Notes: a model not told the origin generated them from the letters alone. A stretch of DNA of 64,000 nt from Spinacia oleracea (GCF_020520425.1 NC_079489.1:83272810-83336809); one strand, 5' to 3'. Counted from the stretch's first letter, positions 1 through 12,927 are shown. Made by a program: numbers and translations.

Positions 1-474
1 TGATTAAATTTCTATTCCTAATTGGATAAATTAATTAAATAGAATTCATGTAGGATTCTAATTTCAATTAATTCGTATCCTACTAGGATTACGATTCCTT
101 TTCCATAACTCTATAAATAAAGGCCTAGGGGTCATTATTTATATAACAAGTTTTAAGTATTCAAAACTAAGATTTTTAAGCAGAAAAATCAGCCAATATT
201 CTTGCCTACCTAACCGAAAATATTAGAACCTTAAGGGCGATTCTAGTTGGTCAATCTTAAGGCGGATCCGGACGTGCTGTGGACTATCTACGGAGGGACG
301 ACAATTGGAGTCCTAAAGACTTGTTCTTGTTCGGTTCGGGCGCAGCTAGGGAAGGCACGCAACAAAGAGTATGCATCTAAACTATGCTAAATGATTATGT
401 GTAAATAATATGTTTCCTGGCTTTATGGTTTTTCCGCATGATTTATGAACTGTCATATGAATCATAACCTAACA
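1..474 (+). mobile_element. Copia-type LTR, partial, 3' part
   Basis: Reverse complement of the tRNA-proximal part of the LTRs at 15088-16362 and 23983-25257. It shares the stretch with the GGACGTGCTGTGGACTATC core (about 270-290) and the conserved terminus ending CATAACCTAACA at 474. It is visibly more diverged from those two LTRs than they are from each other, so it comes from an older or different copy. It is cut by the left window edge. No primer-binding site follows the terminus. Instead ATATC and then a Gypsy LTR begin, so this is the 3' LTR of a plus-strand element lying to the left, or a solo LTR. Confidence 0.8.
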
Positions 475-1731
475 ATATCCTTGTACTTGAAAACTTGAAC
501 ATGAAACTTAAAGTTAATGAGTTCTAGTTTGAAGAAGAGTTTGCACATCTTCAAACATCCTTGAACATTTGAAAATTTATTTTGGAAAATTATATGGTGA
601 TTGTTGTAAAGAGAGTTTTCAAGAGCTAAATCGCATTTACTAATCATATCTTCGAAATGGGTTTTGTAAAATCAAAACTTGAAATTAAAAGAAGTATGGA
701 AGATCATTTGAAGGGAACTTCAATTCAAGTGTTAATTACATCCAAATATTACTCTTTATGATATCATTCCTAGTTCAAGATAGTTGAACCCATGCTTAAC
801 ATCCTTGGAATTGCACAAAGTAAGTAAATAAATTGAAATCCACAAATAAAGGTAGAAGGGTAGATTTAGAAGAGTCTTCAAAAATTTACCTAGAATTAGC
901 TGTTGATTGATCTTCAAGATTTTACTCCCAAATTTCTTAGGATATTAGAACATTGAAACTTTTATTTCGAAGTGCTTTGGTGATAGAATTTGAAGTGTTT
1001 ATGAAGATCGCATTAGAGATTGAATTGAAGTGTCTTTTGTGCTGAGTATTAGACTAGAAAATGGCAGAACTTCCATGCTGTGTTTGGAACCATTTCATTC
1101 CTTTTGCTTCTGAAAATAGGATAGGTTTTACGAGGCGGTTTAATGCCCACAAAGGGCTCCAGGCGCACCCTCATGCGCCAAGCACGGGTGTTGCACGCTT
1201 CCCAACACAAAACACATTGGTTTAGGCTTAGTTGTGAAGCATGTTTTTCATTGGTTTCTTGATACTTTGTTTCCTTGCTTGGTTGACAAGGCAAGAAACA
1301 ATATTTATGACTTGAAAGTGAAGTGTATCACGAGTTTGAAAAAGGTGCTCGAGATTTCTTTTTGTATGGGTTTTGAAAACAGGGATCGTGTTTGCTCGGT
1401 TTTGAGGTCGCCTCCCTAGAACTCTTCATATGGTTTTGAGTGGAATTGTGCCTCTGAGACTGATCATGGTATCAGCTTCGCGAGTTTGTACTTGAAGTTT
1501 GAGATTGTGTTTGGAATTTAACTTTAAACCGATGTCTGGGATTTGAATGGACTCAGGAATTGAATTTATGGAAGATTGAATTAAAATTTGGAATTCCGAA
1601 AGTTAGATTTGGGATTGGAATAAGCTCATTGTATCTTGCATTTTGTGATTCCACTCGGAGTTGCGCCAACTGGAAGTTAGGCAAGTGGTTTCGACATTGG
1701 CTCTAAGGGAAGAGACAATTTGGTGTCTACA
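475..1731 (-). mobile_element. TGTAGACACC-type LTR (Gypsy-like), copy A
   Basis: Read on the minus strand it opens TGTAGACACCAAATTG and runs for about 1.25 kb. It is nearly identical to 12928-14189. A purine-rich tract, GTGGGGGCTTC on the minus strand, lies immediately to its right (1732-1742). That is the expected polypurine-tract position for a 3' LTR of a minus-strand element. The tRNA-proximal end appears to have been hit by the Copia LTR at 1-474, because the first two bases (TG) present in copy B are missing here and ATATC follows the Copia terminus. Two open frames in this LTR are shared with copy B and have no recognisable domain. Confidence 0.7.
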
Positions 1732-2460
1732 GAAGCCCCCACATTGACTAAGCTTTTGGTTAGAAATTATTGATCATCACATGTGAACTGCTCACCATAA
1801 TCACAAATGTAAATTATTGATCATCACAGGGTCATTAAGGCACAGTCCATGACCAAGACATCAAGAAAGCACGAATCAGCAAATTTAAGTACATACATGA
1901 AATAGACATGCAACTAAACATGCTTAACATGAAAAATAAAATGGTCAGTAACAATCTATGTGTTTGACAATTAAACATACAATACATCATTGAATAAACC
2001 AGTATTACTCTTGACTCTTTTGCTGAGAGAACTTGCGGGAGAAGTTATCATGGGATTGAGTTTGAGAGATTATTTTCTCTTCCGTATTTATAAACTCTAC
2101 ATTTATTTTAGTCATGACTACAATATTTATTTAAACTGTAGTTAATGGATTTCTAAACTATTTAATGTTTGCTTTTGGGCCTTAATGGTTCCAAGTTGTT
2201 AAACAATCATTAACTGTTTATCATATTTGAAAGTTAGTTAAATTCCGCTGCGTAATTCTGGTAAATAGCCTTAGCCGTTATCACGGTGGCGATAATATCT
2301 TGATAATTCTTTTGTTTTAAGTTGATAAATATTTTATAAAAGAAAGGAATTATTAGGGTGTTACAAAGTGGTATTTGTAGAGCGCTGGTTTGAGAGCTGT
2401 TTTGCATTAAATAATAATGAAGGTGGTAATTCCTTAAACTACGACTTAAAAACAACTTAA
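1732..2460. mobile_element. Decayed Gypsy-type non-coding/LTR mosaic
   Basis: The first 35 bases continue the element of copy A. About 1790-2020 then matches 25400-25632 in the same orientation. About 2235-2363 matches 14331-14455 in the opposite orientation and resembles the LTR at 60623-63482. At 2352-2363 an LTR-like terminus GGGTGTTACA is followed by TGGTATTTGTAGAGC, an imperfect initiator Met-tRNA primer-binding site, so this piece reads as a plus-strand 5' LTR end plus leader. The mosaic shows at least two rearrangements. No coding potential was seen. Confidence 0.5.
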
Positions 2461-3987
2461 TAGTAATTCATACTATTTGAGTGGATTTTTGGAACTTTAG
2501 TATGTTTGAAACTTTATTTTCCTAAAGTTAAAATGTTATTTTTGAGTACTCAATATTTTGAAAAGACAAATACCAATTATTTTAAAATATTCAATTTAAA
2601 TTTAAATTGAAATTTCTAATTTCAATTATTTTTATCTGGTTGGGAATTTATTTGAAATTCATTCTAATTATTTTGGAATTTCCGAATATTTTTTTCCTTC
2701 TTTTCTCGGAATTTCCAAATTTTCAAAAAAAAAAATTATCCGAATTAATTATTTATTTATTTAATTATTTTCGAAAAAATTCGAAAATATAAATAAATTA
2801 TTCGATTATTTATTTGAATTTTCAATTTTAATTTTTATATTACATATATAAACCGTTACCCAAAAAAGAAAAAGGTAAAGAATAAAAAACATATAAAGTA
2901 GATTTTTTTGACTGGAAAATTTTAAACCAAAAAATAACAAGTATGACTCTTAATAGTTGATATCTATTTCAATATAATGTAATAGAAAATTCTTTACGAT
3001 GCGAAATACCTTAAATATAGAATCCTATACGATTCAAAATCCCAAAGAGTTCTCTGCAAATATTGATTAGTTAGTTATACACTTATACGAGGTATTATAT
3101 ATATAGACCTATAACCTACATACGGCGTACAAGTATTAGTCTAATTTATGAATTTATTATTTCCAAACCCCTCTTCTCCCCCACCCAAAACAAAGTGTGA
3201 TTCAATCATGTCAGGTATGGCTGGTGAGAAAGTTGAGAGCAGAGCATCTGACAGCGGCATAAGTCCGTGCGAACAAGTTTCCGTTGTTGGTTACCCTGTT
3301 GATTGGTGCAGTGTGATGATCGATAACCCTGTCAAGAATGATGAGGATGATGTCAACAACAACAACAATAACAACAACAAATGCAACGGCAAAAACAACT
3401 GCAGAAAAAAAAAACAACAATCACAACAACTACGACTACAACTACAACTGGGACAGCAAAGATCTTTGTCTTCTATGTATAATTGTGTCTGATTTTAAAA
3501 CTTAACTTATGTCAATTTTCTGGTATTGTTAGACTAATGTTTACGCACACACGATGTTTGTGTGTAATTTCTTTTATAATTTTATATATTGTAATTTTAT
3601 AGTAGCCAATATGACAGATAAAAAAAATTCATGCTGGGTAAACAATGGCCATTTACTTGACATCACAACAAAAATACGCTTCCGCATCAGATGATAAAAC
3701 AGAGACCCAACTACAAATTATAATTTAAAACCCTGTCTCACAACCCCTAGTAAAATAAGGGGATTCACCCATTCAGTAATTAATACCACAAGAGAAAAGT
3801 AACGATGACCCGCCAAAACTAATGAAAAAACACAATTATTATCATCCTGTACAAACAGAATGCATGTTAGACACAAAATAACATAATCTACCTTACATCA
3901 GGTATCAATAACAAAACTACCCCTTTGTATGCAGAAGCCCAGGATAAGAACATTGTTTGGAAACTCCCTAAGTCAAGGTTCAACACC
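2461..3987. other. AT-rich spacer with a low-complexity ORF
   Basis: 2480-3100 is very AT-rich and contains no recognisable gene. An open frame at 3148-3492 (plus, 114 codons) carries an Asn run followed by a Lys/Gln-rich tail made from AAC/CAA triplets. It has no recognisable domain, and I regard it as low-complexity sequence rather than a gene. From about 3600 the sequence could be the 3' flank of the minus-strand spliced unit to the right. Confidence 0.4.
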
Positions 3988-6900
3988 CTAATAGACAATT
4001 GGATTTCCCACACTAACCTCTGCCTTCCTGTATTTTGTGGATTTCAAAGACCAAAATGCTGAAATATAAGTTAGATTATGTAACCACTTCTCCTGCATAC
4101 TGTCACATCCATTACATATAAATAATGCAGTTTAGAATTTATTCAATGTTCGCAACATGTTCCAAGATAGCTATCAGCAGCATAGTCTCAGTAGAAAATA
4201 TAAGGAACTTCTCATGAAATATTTTTTCCCCAAACTACAACAGGATCATTTTGGGCACCATCAGCAAACCTAGAAGCTTGTGAGTGACTAATATGTTCAA
4301 ACCAGATATGCCAAGGCAAACAAGTCATTCATATAGTTAAGATGGTTACAATATACTCTCAATAGAAATAGGTCACAACACAATCTATTCTTCAAAATAA
4401 ATCCACACAAACTTGACTTTAAAGCTAACTTAGCTCTATATTCTAGTTTATAATCTAGCAAACTTCAGGTATTCATCTTCTGCAAACCTAATATGATGTG
4501 CAAATACAATAGAGAAAAAAAGACATCATATGTTTGAAGATGCAAATAAACCTACCTGTGAAGTGTATACTACATGGCATAACCATGAACAGAGCTGGGA
4601 CATCACGCGCCAAAACCCTGCAACAAATTAATACGACTATGAGATTACAACTGTGTATAAAGCTAGAAGCTTAGAAATACTTACCATTTAACAAGCAACA
4701 CAAGTGCAGAGAAGAGGTTTGTTCCACGACCAAGATCACAGTTTCCAACAACCAACAGGAGAATCAACTACTTAGCAACTTAAATCAAGAAGAAACCACA
4801 TGAAGATGTCAAAAAATTTATAACAGATTATCGTCTCATTTTCAACACAAGGCCGAAGGGATATAATAATAAAAACTACTTTTCCATGTATAGATCTCCT
4901 AGACGAGTAGTCGTATTAAATTACCATCTTCCCGCGTCTCCAGGTTACCCTTTCTCACAGATAAGGATGAAGGAAGGAAGAGAAACTCTGAGATATGTTC
5001 AAGAACTTCAGGTAATTAGCTTAATTCCTCATTTTGCCTTATATTCTTGTGAACGACTGAGCATGTTGAGGGTATAAAATATCCAACATCTTTAATTTCT
5101 ATCCAACCACCTCTTTTATATCACTATATGGAACCACATATTCGTAAAAAAAAAAAAAAAAAAAGGAAAGGGAAAGGGAAAGAAAAGGAAACAACACATG
5201 TAACATATGCTCAGAAATGGGAGTGAAATCATAATTTGAACAAGAACTAGCAAATATGCATCTGTAACATGAAAGCAAATGAAAAAGGAATGTCATATCT
5301 CTGAACCCATATCCAATTATAGGACACTCTCCTATTCCTAATATTTAAGATTTCACGTATCCAACCTTTTGCGTACCCTTAGTCCTTACCTGACACTATA
5401 ATTGACTAATCGTGCTTGAGTAACAGACATAGAACAACATATTGCAGCCTCTGAAACATGCAACTTCAAAAGTCTCACTACCATTCCTCAATAACCTTCA
5501 GTTTGAGCCTTTGAGGATTCAACTCATGGTTGTTAGAATCCTAATCTGCTTAAATTCTATGATCCAAATAGAATCAATCAATCCCAATCCTTATCATAAA
5601 AACCTAATGTGTGCAGATCTTGTAATTGAATATAATGTTAGAATATTCATAAGATTCTAAAATCCCAACATCTGATTCTACAACAGTGAGCTAAAATAGT
5701 ATATATGATATATATTTAAATATTATTTAATAATTTATCGAAATTACTACTATACAAGTCTGCATTTGTCGTTCATGTCAACCTTAGCAAGTAGTAAGAA
5801 TCTTGGAGGCAATACTAAATAGGATCCGAATATTTACTACCGTGCAAATATTTCTGTTCAATGGTTGAGAACTTGATATAAGAGGCTCAAGAGTTGATAT
5901 TTTAACTTTATCAGGCTCCAATAGTATATACTATTCTTAATTATTTATCATCACTATCACAATTTTGGGTGTCGTAGATCATTCACCATACAGTTTTGCA
6001 ATTTGATCCCAATCCTTCAATCTGATCTCGAGTAATCCCACCTATCCTAAGATCCCAATCTTGACAACATTGACATGACATTAACCATCGCAACATGGAT
6101 CATGCTTAAATTAAAAATAAGCACCGCATACTAATAAAATCTCTAAGTATACACAAGGACCAAATAGCAAGTATAAATTGATACACCATTAGAAACTAGA
6201 AAAGTGAAAGAATTTTTTTAATAGGGAAACTCCAAAATTCAAACTTTTCTCCGAATATTATTTGCAGTGAAGATGTATGCCAAGAATGCCTTCCAGTTCC
6301 TACCAGGAATCTAAAATTCTAAGCAATTAAGGTAATAGTTTCTCTATGACCAAATGGGTAAGGTTGTGTACAATCCTCTACCCCTGCCCCAAGCAAAGGC
6401 CATATATAAACTCGGGTAACATGGCATTTCAACAGCATTCTCATGAGCAATAAAATGAGATATGTTCAAGAGCTTCAGAAAAATGAGATATGCTCATGAC
6501 CTGTTACGTTTGCTATTTCAAGAACTTCAGGAAAATGTTTTGAAAAATGAGATATGTTCAAGAAAAAATATGGGATATGTTCAAGAACTTCAGAAAAATT
6601 TAATGTAACGCAATATGATGTCTTGTCAAGTTATCAGTTAAAAAGAATCAGAAAATCTTTCTTGAGACAGGAAGCATCAATGCAACTTAATAGAAAAGAT
6701 ATGATCGTACATTTTCTTTTTCTAGCATAAAATTTGGACACTAGTCTTAATAGCATCTCGTCATGCAACAAGAGGTATGATCATGTTGATACGGGTAGAC
6801 CTTCTCTTAAGATGTCCATACCCGCCTTTTAACAATCTAGTGTACTTTTATAATTTTAAGAAACAACGCCAGTGAAGTAAAAAACTCTGAAAAAATAATC

Positions 6901-7649
6901 AACATTCATGTTCACATATGTCATATCTGACCCAAGTACTGATTAGTTCATTTCTGAAGCTTCCTAGTGGCCAGATATGGGAGGAAACTGAAAAGGATTA
7001 GCAAAAATAACTATTGACTTCACTTGGATGGCAGGATGATCAACACACTTTGGAATCAGAGAGCTACTGTTAAGATTAATGTTAAAAAATGATTTTACAT
7101 TGCCACATTACATCAACAGAAAATAGAGGTGGGTATATGACATCGGCATTGTTGCATTAGACAACCCAAAAGGTTATTATGGGAAATACAAGTTATACAA
7201 CAAAGGATTTCACAACAATATAACTGTAACAAGTTACCTGAAGCCTGATGTTGATGTTATAGACAACAATAGGCGAGGAAGCAGTACGAGAAATATCAAC
7301 AATTGCCTGATGTTCCAGTTGGCGCATCAATCGCTGCTCGTTTCAATTAAACAGGCTCTTCCATTTCCACCCGAAAATTCATCGTTTGATTACATTAATA
7401 TCTGCAAATCCTTAAGGCTAGAATGCAAGGCATCCATCAGTCACCAAAATCAACTTTAAATATATGATCAACAAATTAAATAAACAAAAAAGTTGAGTAT
7501 CAAGTTTTCCATAATCAACTACAACTGAAGTCCAATCACATCACCTAATGACCCAACAATGAAAAAACAATAACAGAACAACCTCCCCTTAGAAGGACCA
7601 ACAAATTACAGCGATAATTACTAAAAAGAAAAACCCCAAATCACTCACC
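3988..7649 (-). CDS. Possible four-coding-exon gene, unknown 101-aa product
   Basis: I did not recognise this gene; it is inferred from splice signals on the minus strand. A 5' UTR exon ends at 7649 before GTGAGT. Coding exons would be 7327-7238 (ATG at 7327; exon begins at 7401 after GCAG, ends before GTAACT), 4767-4685 (ends before GTAAGT), 4617-4556 (after GTTGCAG, ends before GTAGG) and 4058-3988 (after TTTCAG, stop TAG). Phases agree at every junction, giving 306 nt including the stop. The predicted protein has a polar N-terminus, then two hydrophobic stretches (about residues 31-57 and 59-78), so a small membrane protein is possible. The acceptor before 4767 is weak and the 2.5 kb intron is unchecked. 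A non-coding spliced RNA is an equally fair reading. Confidence 0.3.
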
Positions 7650-9868
7650 AAAATTAGGGTTCTTGTTTTTTTGCCGGGCACTTTTACTAAAAACAAATTC
7701 ATTTTGTCCCAGAAATCAATTGATTGTTGTTACAATTAGACAAATTGTAAGGTTTCTTTGAATTTCCCATGGTTTCCCACATGTTAGTGTATTCAATTAG
7801 ACAAAATTCAATTACAGAAAATAATTCTAAAAATGCAATACCTGTGAAAACCATGGGACATTTTTTGAAATAAATTATGGGAAAAATTTAATTTTATGGT
7901 ACCTGTAATTCTGTAAATGTAATTCCGTATGATAGAGATTGCAAATAAAAAGTTTTCGTATAGACATATCCGGAGTAGTCAATAAGAGACGTATAGACTC
8001 TTGACTTCTTGACTAGTATATTAGTCCATTTATTTGGCTCTAAATCGTTGCAATTGTAATTTGTAAACACGCGTGTGTCTCTATATACTAATCATTAATG
8101 TTAACACGAAGTACTGTTTATAAATATGTATATCAAATATTATTTTAAAGAATATTTAGCATTATTCTACTTATTGCAATATTTAAACTCCGTATGAGGT
8201 ATCACACTTGCATAAATGCTAGTACGTAGTGCTATGACGTAGCGAGTGGTCGTGTCACTTAACTTGAGTATAAACAACTAAACCAAGGTTATAACACTAA
8301 GGATTTCAATAAACATTTGAGATATGTTCCAAAAATGTTTTATATGCTCCTATTTCGTATTTAGTACTCCGCATCTTTTAAATATAGGTTATTTGAGAGT
8401 TAGACTCGAATGATGCGACGAATGTGCAACCCAAAACCACAATATTGAGTCGGTCGAATTTTGAAAGTTCTAACTCTCAACTGTTTTGTTAAGGCATAAC
8501 TCTAATTTAATTACTCCATATGGGTCAACATAGACTAATAATCGTCCATAGTAAATGTCAATCGAGTTGGCTCGGATCGATCAGGTTTCAATAGTTTCAT
8601 CAACTTATTTTCGGGTTTGGATTATCATTGGGTCGGGTCAATTCAGAACGGGTTGAAAAATGTTTATTCAAGACCTAACCTCTTCGAATTCGGGTTGACC
8701 CAACATGTTAATTAAATATTAAAAAAATGCATACTATATTATTTTCATGAATCATTGGGGTAAATATAGCCAAATTTTTATAAACTACATACACGCGCGT
8801 ATAAAATAAATTAAACAACGGCTATTCACCAATGCCCATTTGTATCTTACACTAAACAGTGGGAAGTTGCTGATGATATCAATAACAAACGGTTTTACAG
8901 GTACATGCTCTTCTTCAACCTAATATTTTAGCTTACTATATATATATGGCCACATGTTATAAAGTTTAAATCTTTGCTACTGTGATCTTCCAAATGTTCA
9001 TTTAACTATTGATAGAGCATTAAAGTTGAAAGCTTTGGTATTAATTTTGTTGTTGTTATTTTCGACCATATTAGGATTGATGGGATGATATTGGTTACTT
9101 TTAGATGCTGTAGACATTGTGGTAGGAAGTAATTTGCTCAAGTTTTTAGAATTTCGATCGGCAAAGTTAATACATATATTATAGATAGTAGCTATTTGCA
9201 ATTGTGAGGCGTGAGAAGGGGCCGGGGGTGAGTCTGTGAGCTTAGCTGATGCCATGGCAGCAAGGCTAGGTATTGAGTTGGAAAGGTGATGCATTGAATT
9301 TGGTAAAAGAAAAACACTGGACTTGTTACAAGAACAAAAACGGGGGAAAAAGATTATGAAATGATTTCTATTAGTGAAAACTGTGATTTGTTACACAGGT
9401 AGAGCTATTTAAATCACATAAACAAATTATTGTGATATCTAAACCTAAGTATACAAATTTCGACGCTGTTACTTGTTAGGATCGATGGGATATGGTGTCC
9501 ACCATAAATGTGCAGCCTTAAATTACAGATTTCATAATGGGGAGAACACCACTGGACTTGTTCATTCAAGACATTTATGTAGTAGGGGCTGAATTTGAGT
9601 GCTTTTCTTCTAGTCGTATTAAAACAACAGGAAATGTTGTAGCTCACTTAATTTAATTTGTAGCTAGATTAGTTCCTGTTAATGGTGTTGAGCAAATTTG
9701 AATGCGCTATATGGTACTTGTAGTAGTATATACTTTTATCATGTTTTTGCTTAACTCAAATTGATTACTACATGCATTTAAATAATGTCACCGGTTGCTT
9801 TAGAATTAATAATATTCCATTCATGTATTTTGTTAAGGATATACCATTCTAGATAAGAAACACATTAG
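7650..9868. other. Intergenic, no confident gene
   Basis: AT-rich spacer. About 7700 would be the promoter side of the putative minus-strand unit at 3988-7649. At 8560-8720 there are short repeats of GGGTCGGGT/GGGTTGACCC type that are common in plant dispersed repeats. Minus-strand open frames at 8998-9294 (98 codons) and 9414-9647 (77 codons) have no convincing domain. I saw no RNA gene. Confidence 0.35.
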
Positions 9869-10714
9869 CCTCTATTCTGTTCAACTTATTTTGACTTATT
9901 TCAAACAAAATAAGTTCAAATAAATTCAGTTAAGTTCAGATAATATAAGTTTAGAAAAAATAAGTTTTTGTCGGGCATTTTCATACACAAATTAGTTTTT
10001 TTTATCAGATATAATAAGCTCAGATAAATTAAGATAAGTTCAGATAATATAAGTTTAGACAAAATAATTCAAATAGAATGGAACCTAGTTTTTTGTCCAC
10101 TTTGTTCCCATGTCAATACACTGGTGAAATAATAATATTAATTAATATAATATGTTATCAAATAGGAAATAAATACAATGTATTACCTCCGCTTCATACT
10201 ATTTACACAAATATTAAGACAAAAATTGAAAAGCTGATTGAATATAATAAAATATGAATAACGTAAGTGAAATGTGTAAAAATTAAAGGTGGTGGATGTA
10301 AGGAAAAATTAAATTAAATAAGAAAAAGTGAGTGTAAATTGTAAATATTGTGGGGTAAGAAGGGTAAGGTAGTAATTTTTCATGTCATACAATAGAATGA
10401 AGCAAAGTGTAAAGAACATTATAAAACGGACTAAAACGGAAAGTGTAAAGATCATTTTGAAAAGGATGTACTATGTCGATATTAAAAAAATATATATCAC
10501 ACTCTCTTATTAAATTATTATTATTTGTTTTATGTTCACCTTATTTTTACTTATATGAACTTACCTATACTTATTAGAACTTATCACGACTTAGTTTAGT
10601 TACAAAATTACATTTGGTCAACCCTTATTTTTCACAAACTTATTTTATCGATCTGAATTTAATTGAACTTATCTAAACTTTATTTTCCTAAAATAAGGTG
10701 AAAAAAATAGGGCC
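9869..10714. mobile_element. MITE-like (hAT-style) palindromic element with nested copies
   Basis: The left end, GCCTCTATTCTGTTCAACTT, and the reverse complement of the right end, GGCCCTATTTTTTTCACCTT, are imperfect inverted repeats. Both continue into ATTTT-rich arms with many AACTTAT/ATAAGTT words. An inner inverted pair (about 9875-10088, ending near AATAGAATGGAACC) suggests a related smaller element at the left side. Between about 10183 and 10470 a Stowaway-like TACCTCCG...GGATGTA segment may be nested. There is no coding sequence. Exact borders and target duplications are uncertain. Confidence 0.4.
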
Positions 10715-11748
10715 TAAGTGTGCATTAATATTAAATTACATGAATCTGTTTTCATTTTATGTTGGTCGGGTGGCTTTTGATCATTTTGTAATAATTTTAC
10801 ACCCTTACATTATTACTTGTGTGAAAAGTATTTTGACATCATACAACAACTAAAGTATGTATAAAAATGAAAAAAATGTTCAAATAAGAAACAATATTTG
10901 TCATTACATTATCTAAGAAAATTTAGAATTTATGAAACATGAAAAATAATTATTATTTTGTTGAATGTTAACTAACAAAAAGAAAGAAGTAATATTTCAT
11001 CACAATATATCCCATCTTATTTTTGTTTAAGAAAAACCAAAATGAGCGAGCATGCAAAGCAACTAAAAGTGTAAAGCTACATGATAATTTATCAACCAAT
11101 GTTTGTGATTGTAGAATTTAAAATTTAACTTAATTAAATAAATTCATCAATTAATGTAAACACAAATTTTTTTCCATGCAATTTGACTGATGACCTAGTC
11201 CAAGTACTAAATCAGTGATGGTCGAAGAGAATTTAAAGGCAAAAAATTACCTTGATTGGAAAATTTTGCATGTTGTTAATAACGTAAAATTGATTAGATT
11301 ATTTTTCACCCTATCATTCACACAACTTCTTAAAAAATGAAAGATATGGAAAACTGATCATATTTTATCAAATTCAAAAAGAATAAAAAAAAATAACTTT
11401 TAAATTTAATTATTTGTTTTTGAAAGCAAAAATATCATTTTACAATATTAGCTCCAATCCCTCCCCCCTCTCAAAACACGTAATGACATACTGTAGCTTC
11501 CTTTTACATCTAAAAAACTATAAATTTTAAACTAAGTGGAGAAACCTTATTTATGTCAACGTTTTAAAATCATGGATTCGTACTTACAATATAAAGTAAA
11601 ATTGTTAACTACATTGCCAAATAGTCAATTAGGTAAGCGAATTGGTTTTGTCTAATTCAATTCTCTAAATTAAGTTTAAAAATTTTGGATTTTTCAATCC
11701 AAAAAACACATATAGAATTATAGATTAATTATAAGAAGAGGTAATCAA
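10715..11748. other. AT-rich spacer
   Basis: No open frame of note, RNA gene or clear repeat structure was recognised in this kilobase. Confidence 0.4.
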
Positions 11749-12158
11749 TCAATACCTAGTATTTAAAAAAGAAGACCATGGATTATTAGATGACATGTGT
11801 CATCCCATCTTTCCTCTATTTTTTTTATTCAAATTTTCCTTTTATTTTTTATAACCTAATTTATCTTCAATTTTTTCAAAAACAAATGAAAATAAGTTGA
11901 AATTAACAAGTTTAGAATTTGTATGTTAAGTACGCAGTATGACTTAATTTTAATAAATTATGTTTTATACAAATTCCAAATTTTACTATGTCATTATTTT
12001 TAATTTGTACCTTATATTTTCTCAAACACACAACGAACATAAATCAATTTTATTCCGTTAAAAATATTTTATGTTTATAAATTATTATTTACGAGTAATT
12101 AATAATACTTCGTAAACAAATTTAATCTCAACCGTGCGTTGCACGGGTCCTAAGCTAG
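11749..12158 (+). mobile_element. Short non-autonomous Helitron
   Basis: A 5' terminus of the TCAATACCTAGTATTTAAAA type starts at 11749. The 3' end has the hairpin CCGTGC-GTT-GCACGG (12132-12146), followed 12 bases later by a terminal CTAG at 12158. The element sits between A (11748) and T (12159), the insertion dinucleotide expected for Helitrons. At 410 bp it cannot encode the Rep/helicase protein, so it depends on an autonomous partner elsewhere. Confidence 0.7.
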
Positions 12159-12577
12159 TTAGTTAAGAAAAGTAACACTTAACATTTAAGATATTATTTT
12201 ATATATGGAGAAAAAATATCATCAATGTGGAGTGAAGTGATTAATTAGGAAATCAATATAAGAGAATATAAGTACGGAGAAATTTAGGAATATAGTCATA
12301 TATGTTATTATTGAGGATTAATTACATAATTAACGTTTCTTTAATTATGACTATTGTGATATGGTTTACGGGAATCTAATGGATGAAATTCAATCAAGTG
12401 AGATCAATGGTTCACAGTGCCTAATGCATGAGATGACTTGGATGACCTTTTTCTCAACTCTCATTCAATACCACTTTGCTTTAACAATATAGATTGGTGT
12501 AGTTTTAGTTCAATGGAACTTTATACTTTTAATATTCAATTGTAGTTCGTAAAAAATTCTATCTTTAAATAATGCAG
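12159..12577. other. Spacer or intron upstream of the disrupted exon
   Basis: AT-rich sequence ending in the apparent splice acceptor AATGCAG (12571-12577). No upstream coding exon was identified with confidence, so the start of the gene to which the next exon belongs is unknown. Confidence 0.3.
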
Positions 12578-12927
12578 GTGCGACAATTACCACCACTATG
12601 ACTATTCATGTTCCAATCGTATTGGAAGTTAGTGCAACAGCCGCTAATTCAGGAAATAACCAACTGGTTAATTTGGGTTCAACTAATAGAAGGAAAAAGG
12701 TCGATGCAGCCATCCCTATTGTAGCTTTAGTGTTGACTGTGGGAGCGGTTTTGACTGGTTTTATTACCATCTTCTACTTCCAGAAGACGCTAGGCAAATG
12801 GGTCTCTATAGGAAGCATTGTAGCTATTATGTTAGCAGTTTCAGTTGGATTTGCATGCTACTTATGGAGAGCCGATCCACCTGACCTAGCACTACCAATC
12901 TCGACGGAAGCAGGTGAAGGTGAAGCA
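12578..12927 (+). pseudogene. 3' exon of an unrecognised membrane protein, truncated by an LTR
   Basis: The open frame continues from a splice acceptor (AATGCAG, ends 12577) through to 12927; the ATG at 12598 may be internal. About 117 codons are visible. They encode a polar N-terminal part with a basic N-R-R-K-K patch, a long hydrophobic segment (about 25 residues from VDAAIPIVALVL), a short charged loop and a second hydrophobic segment (WVSIGSIVAIMLAVSVGF), then an acidic tail. Two membrane spans are therefore likely. The stop codon TGA at 12928-12930 is formed by the first three bases of the LTR that begins there. The natural C-terminus is therefore lost or replaced, and downstream exons, if any, are displaced. 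I do not recognise the family. Confidence 0.45.

Noticed and set aside
3148-3492. 114-codon frame with an Asn run
   Set aside because: Low-complexity AAC/CAA repeat without a domain; no clear supporting splice or promoter signals.
8998-9294. Minus-strand frame with a T-I-Y-N... stretch reminiscent of a TIFY motif
   Set aside because: The TIFY consensus spacing and the Gly/Val positions are missing and no Jas-like motif follows.
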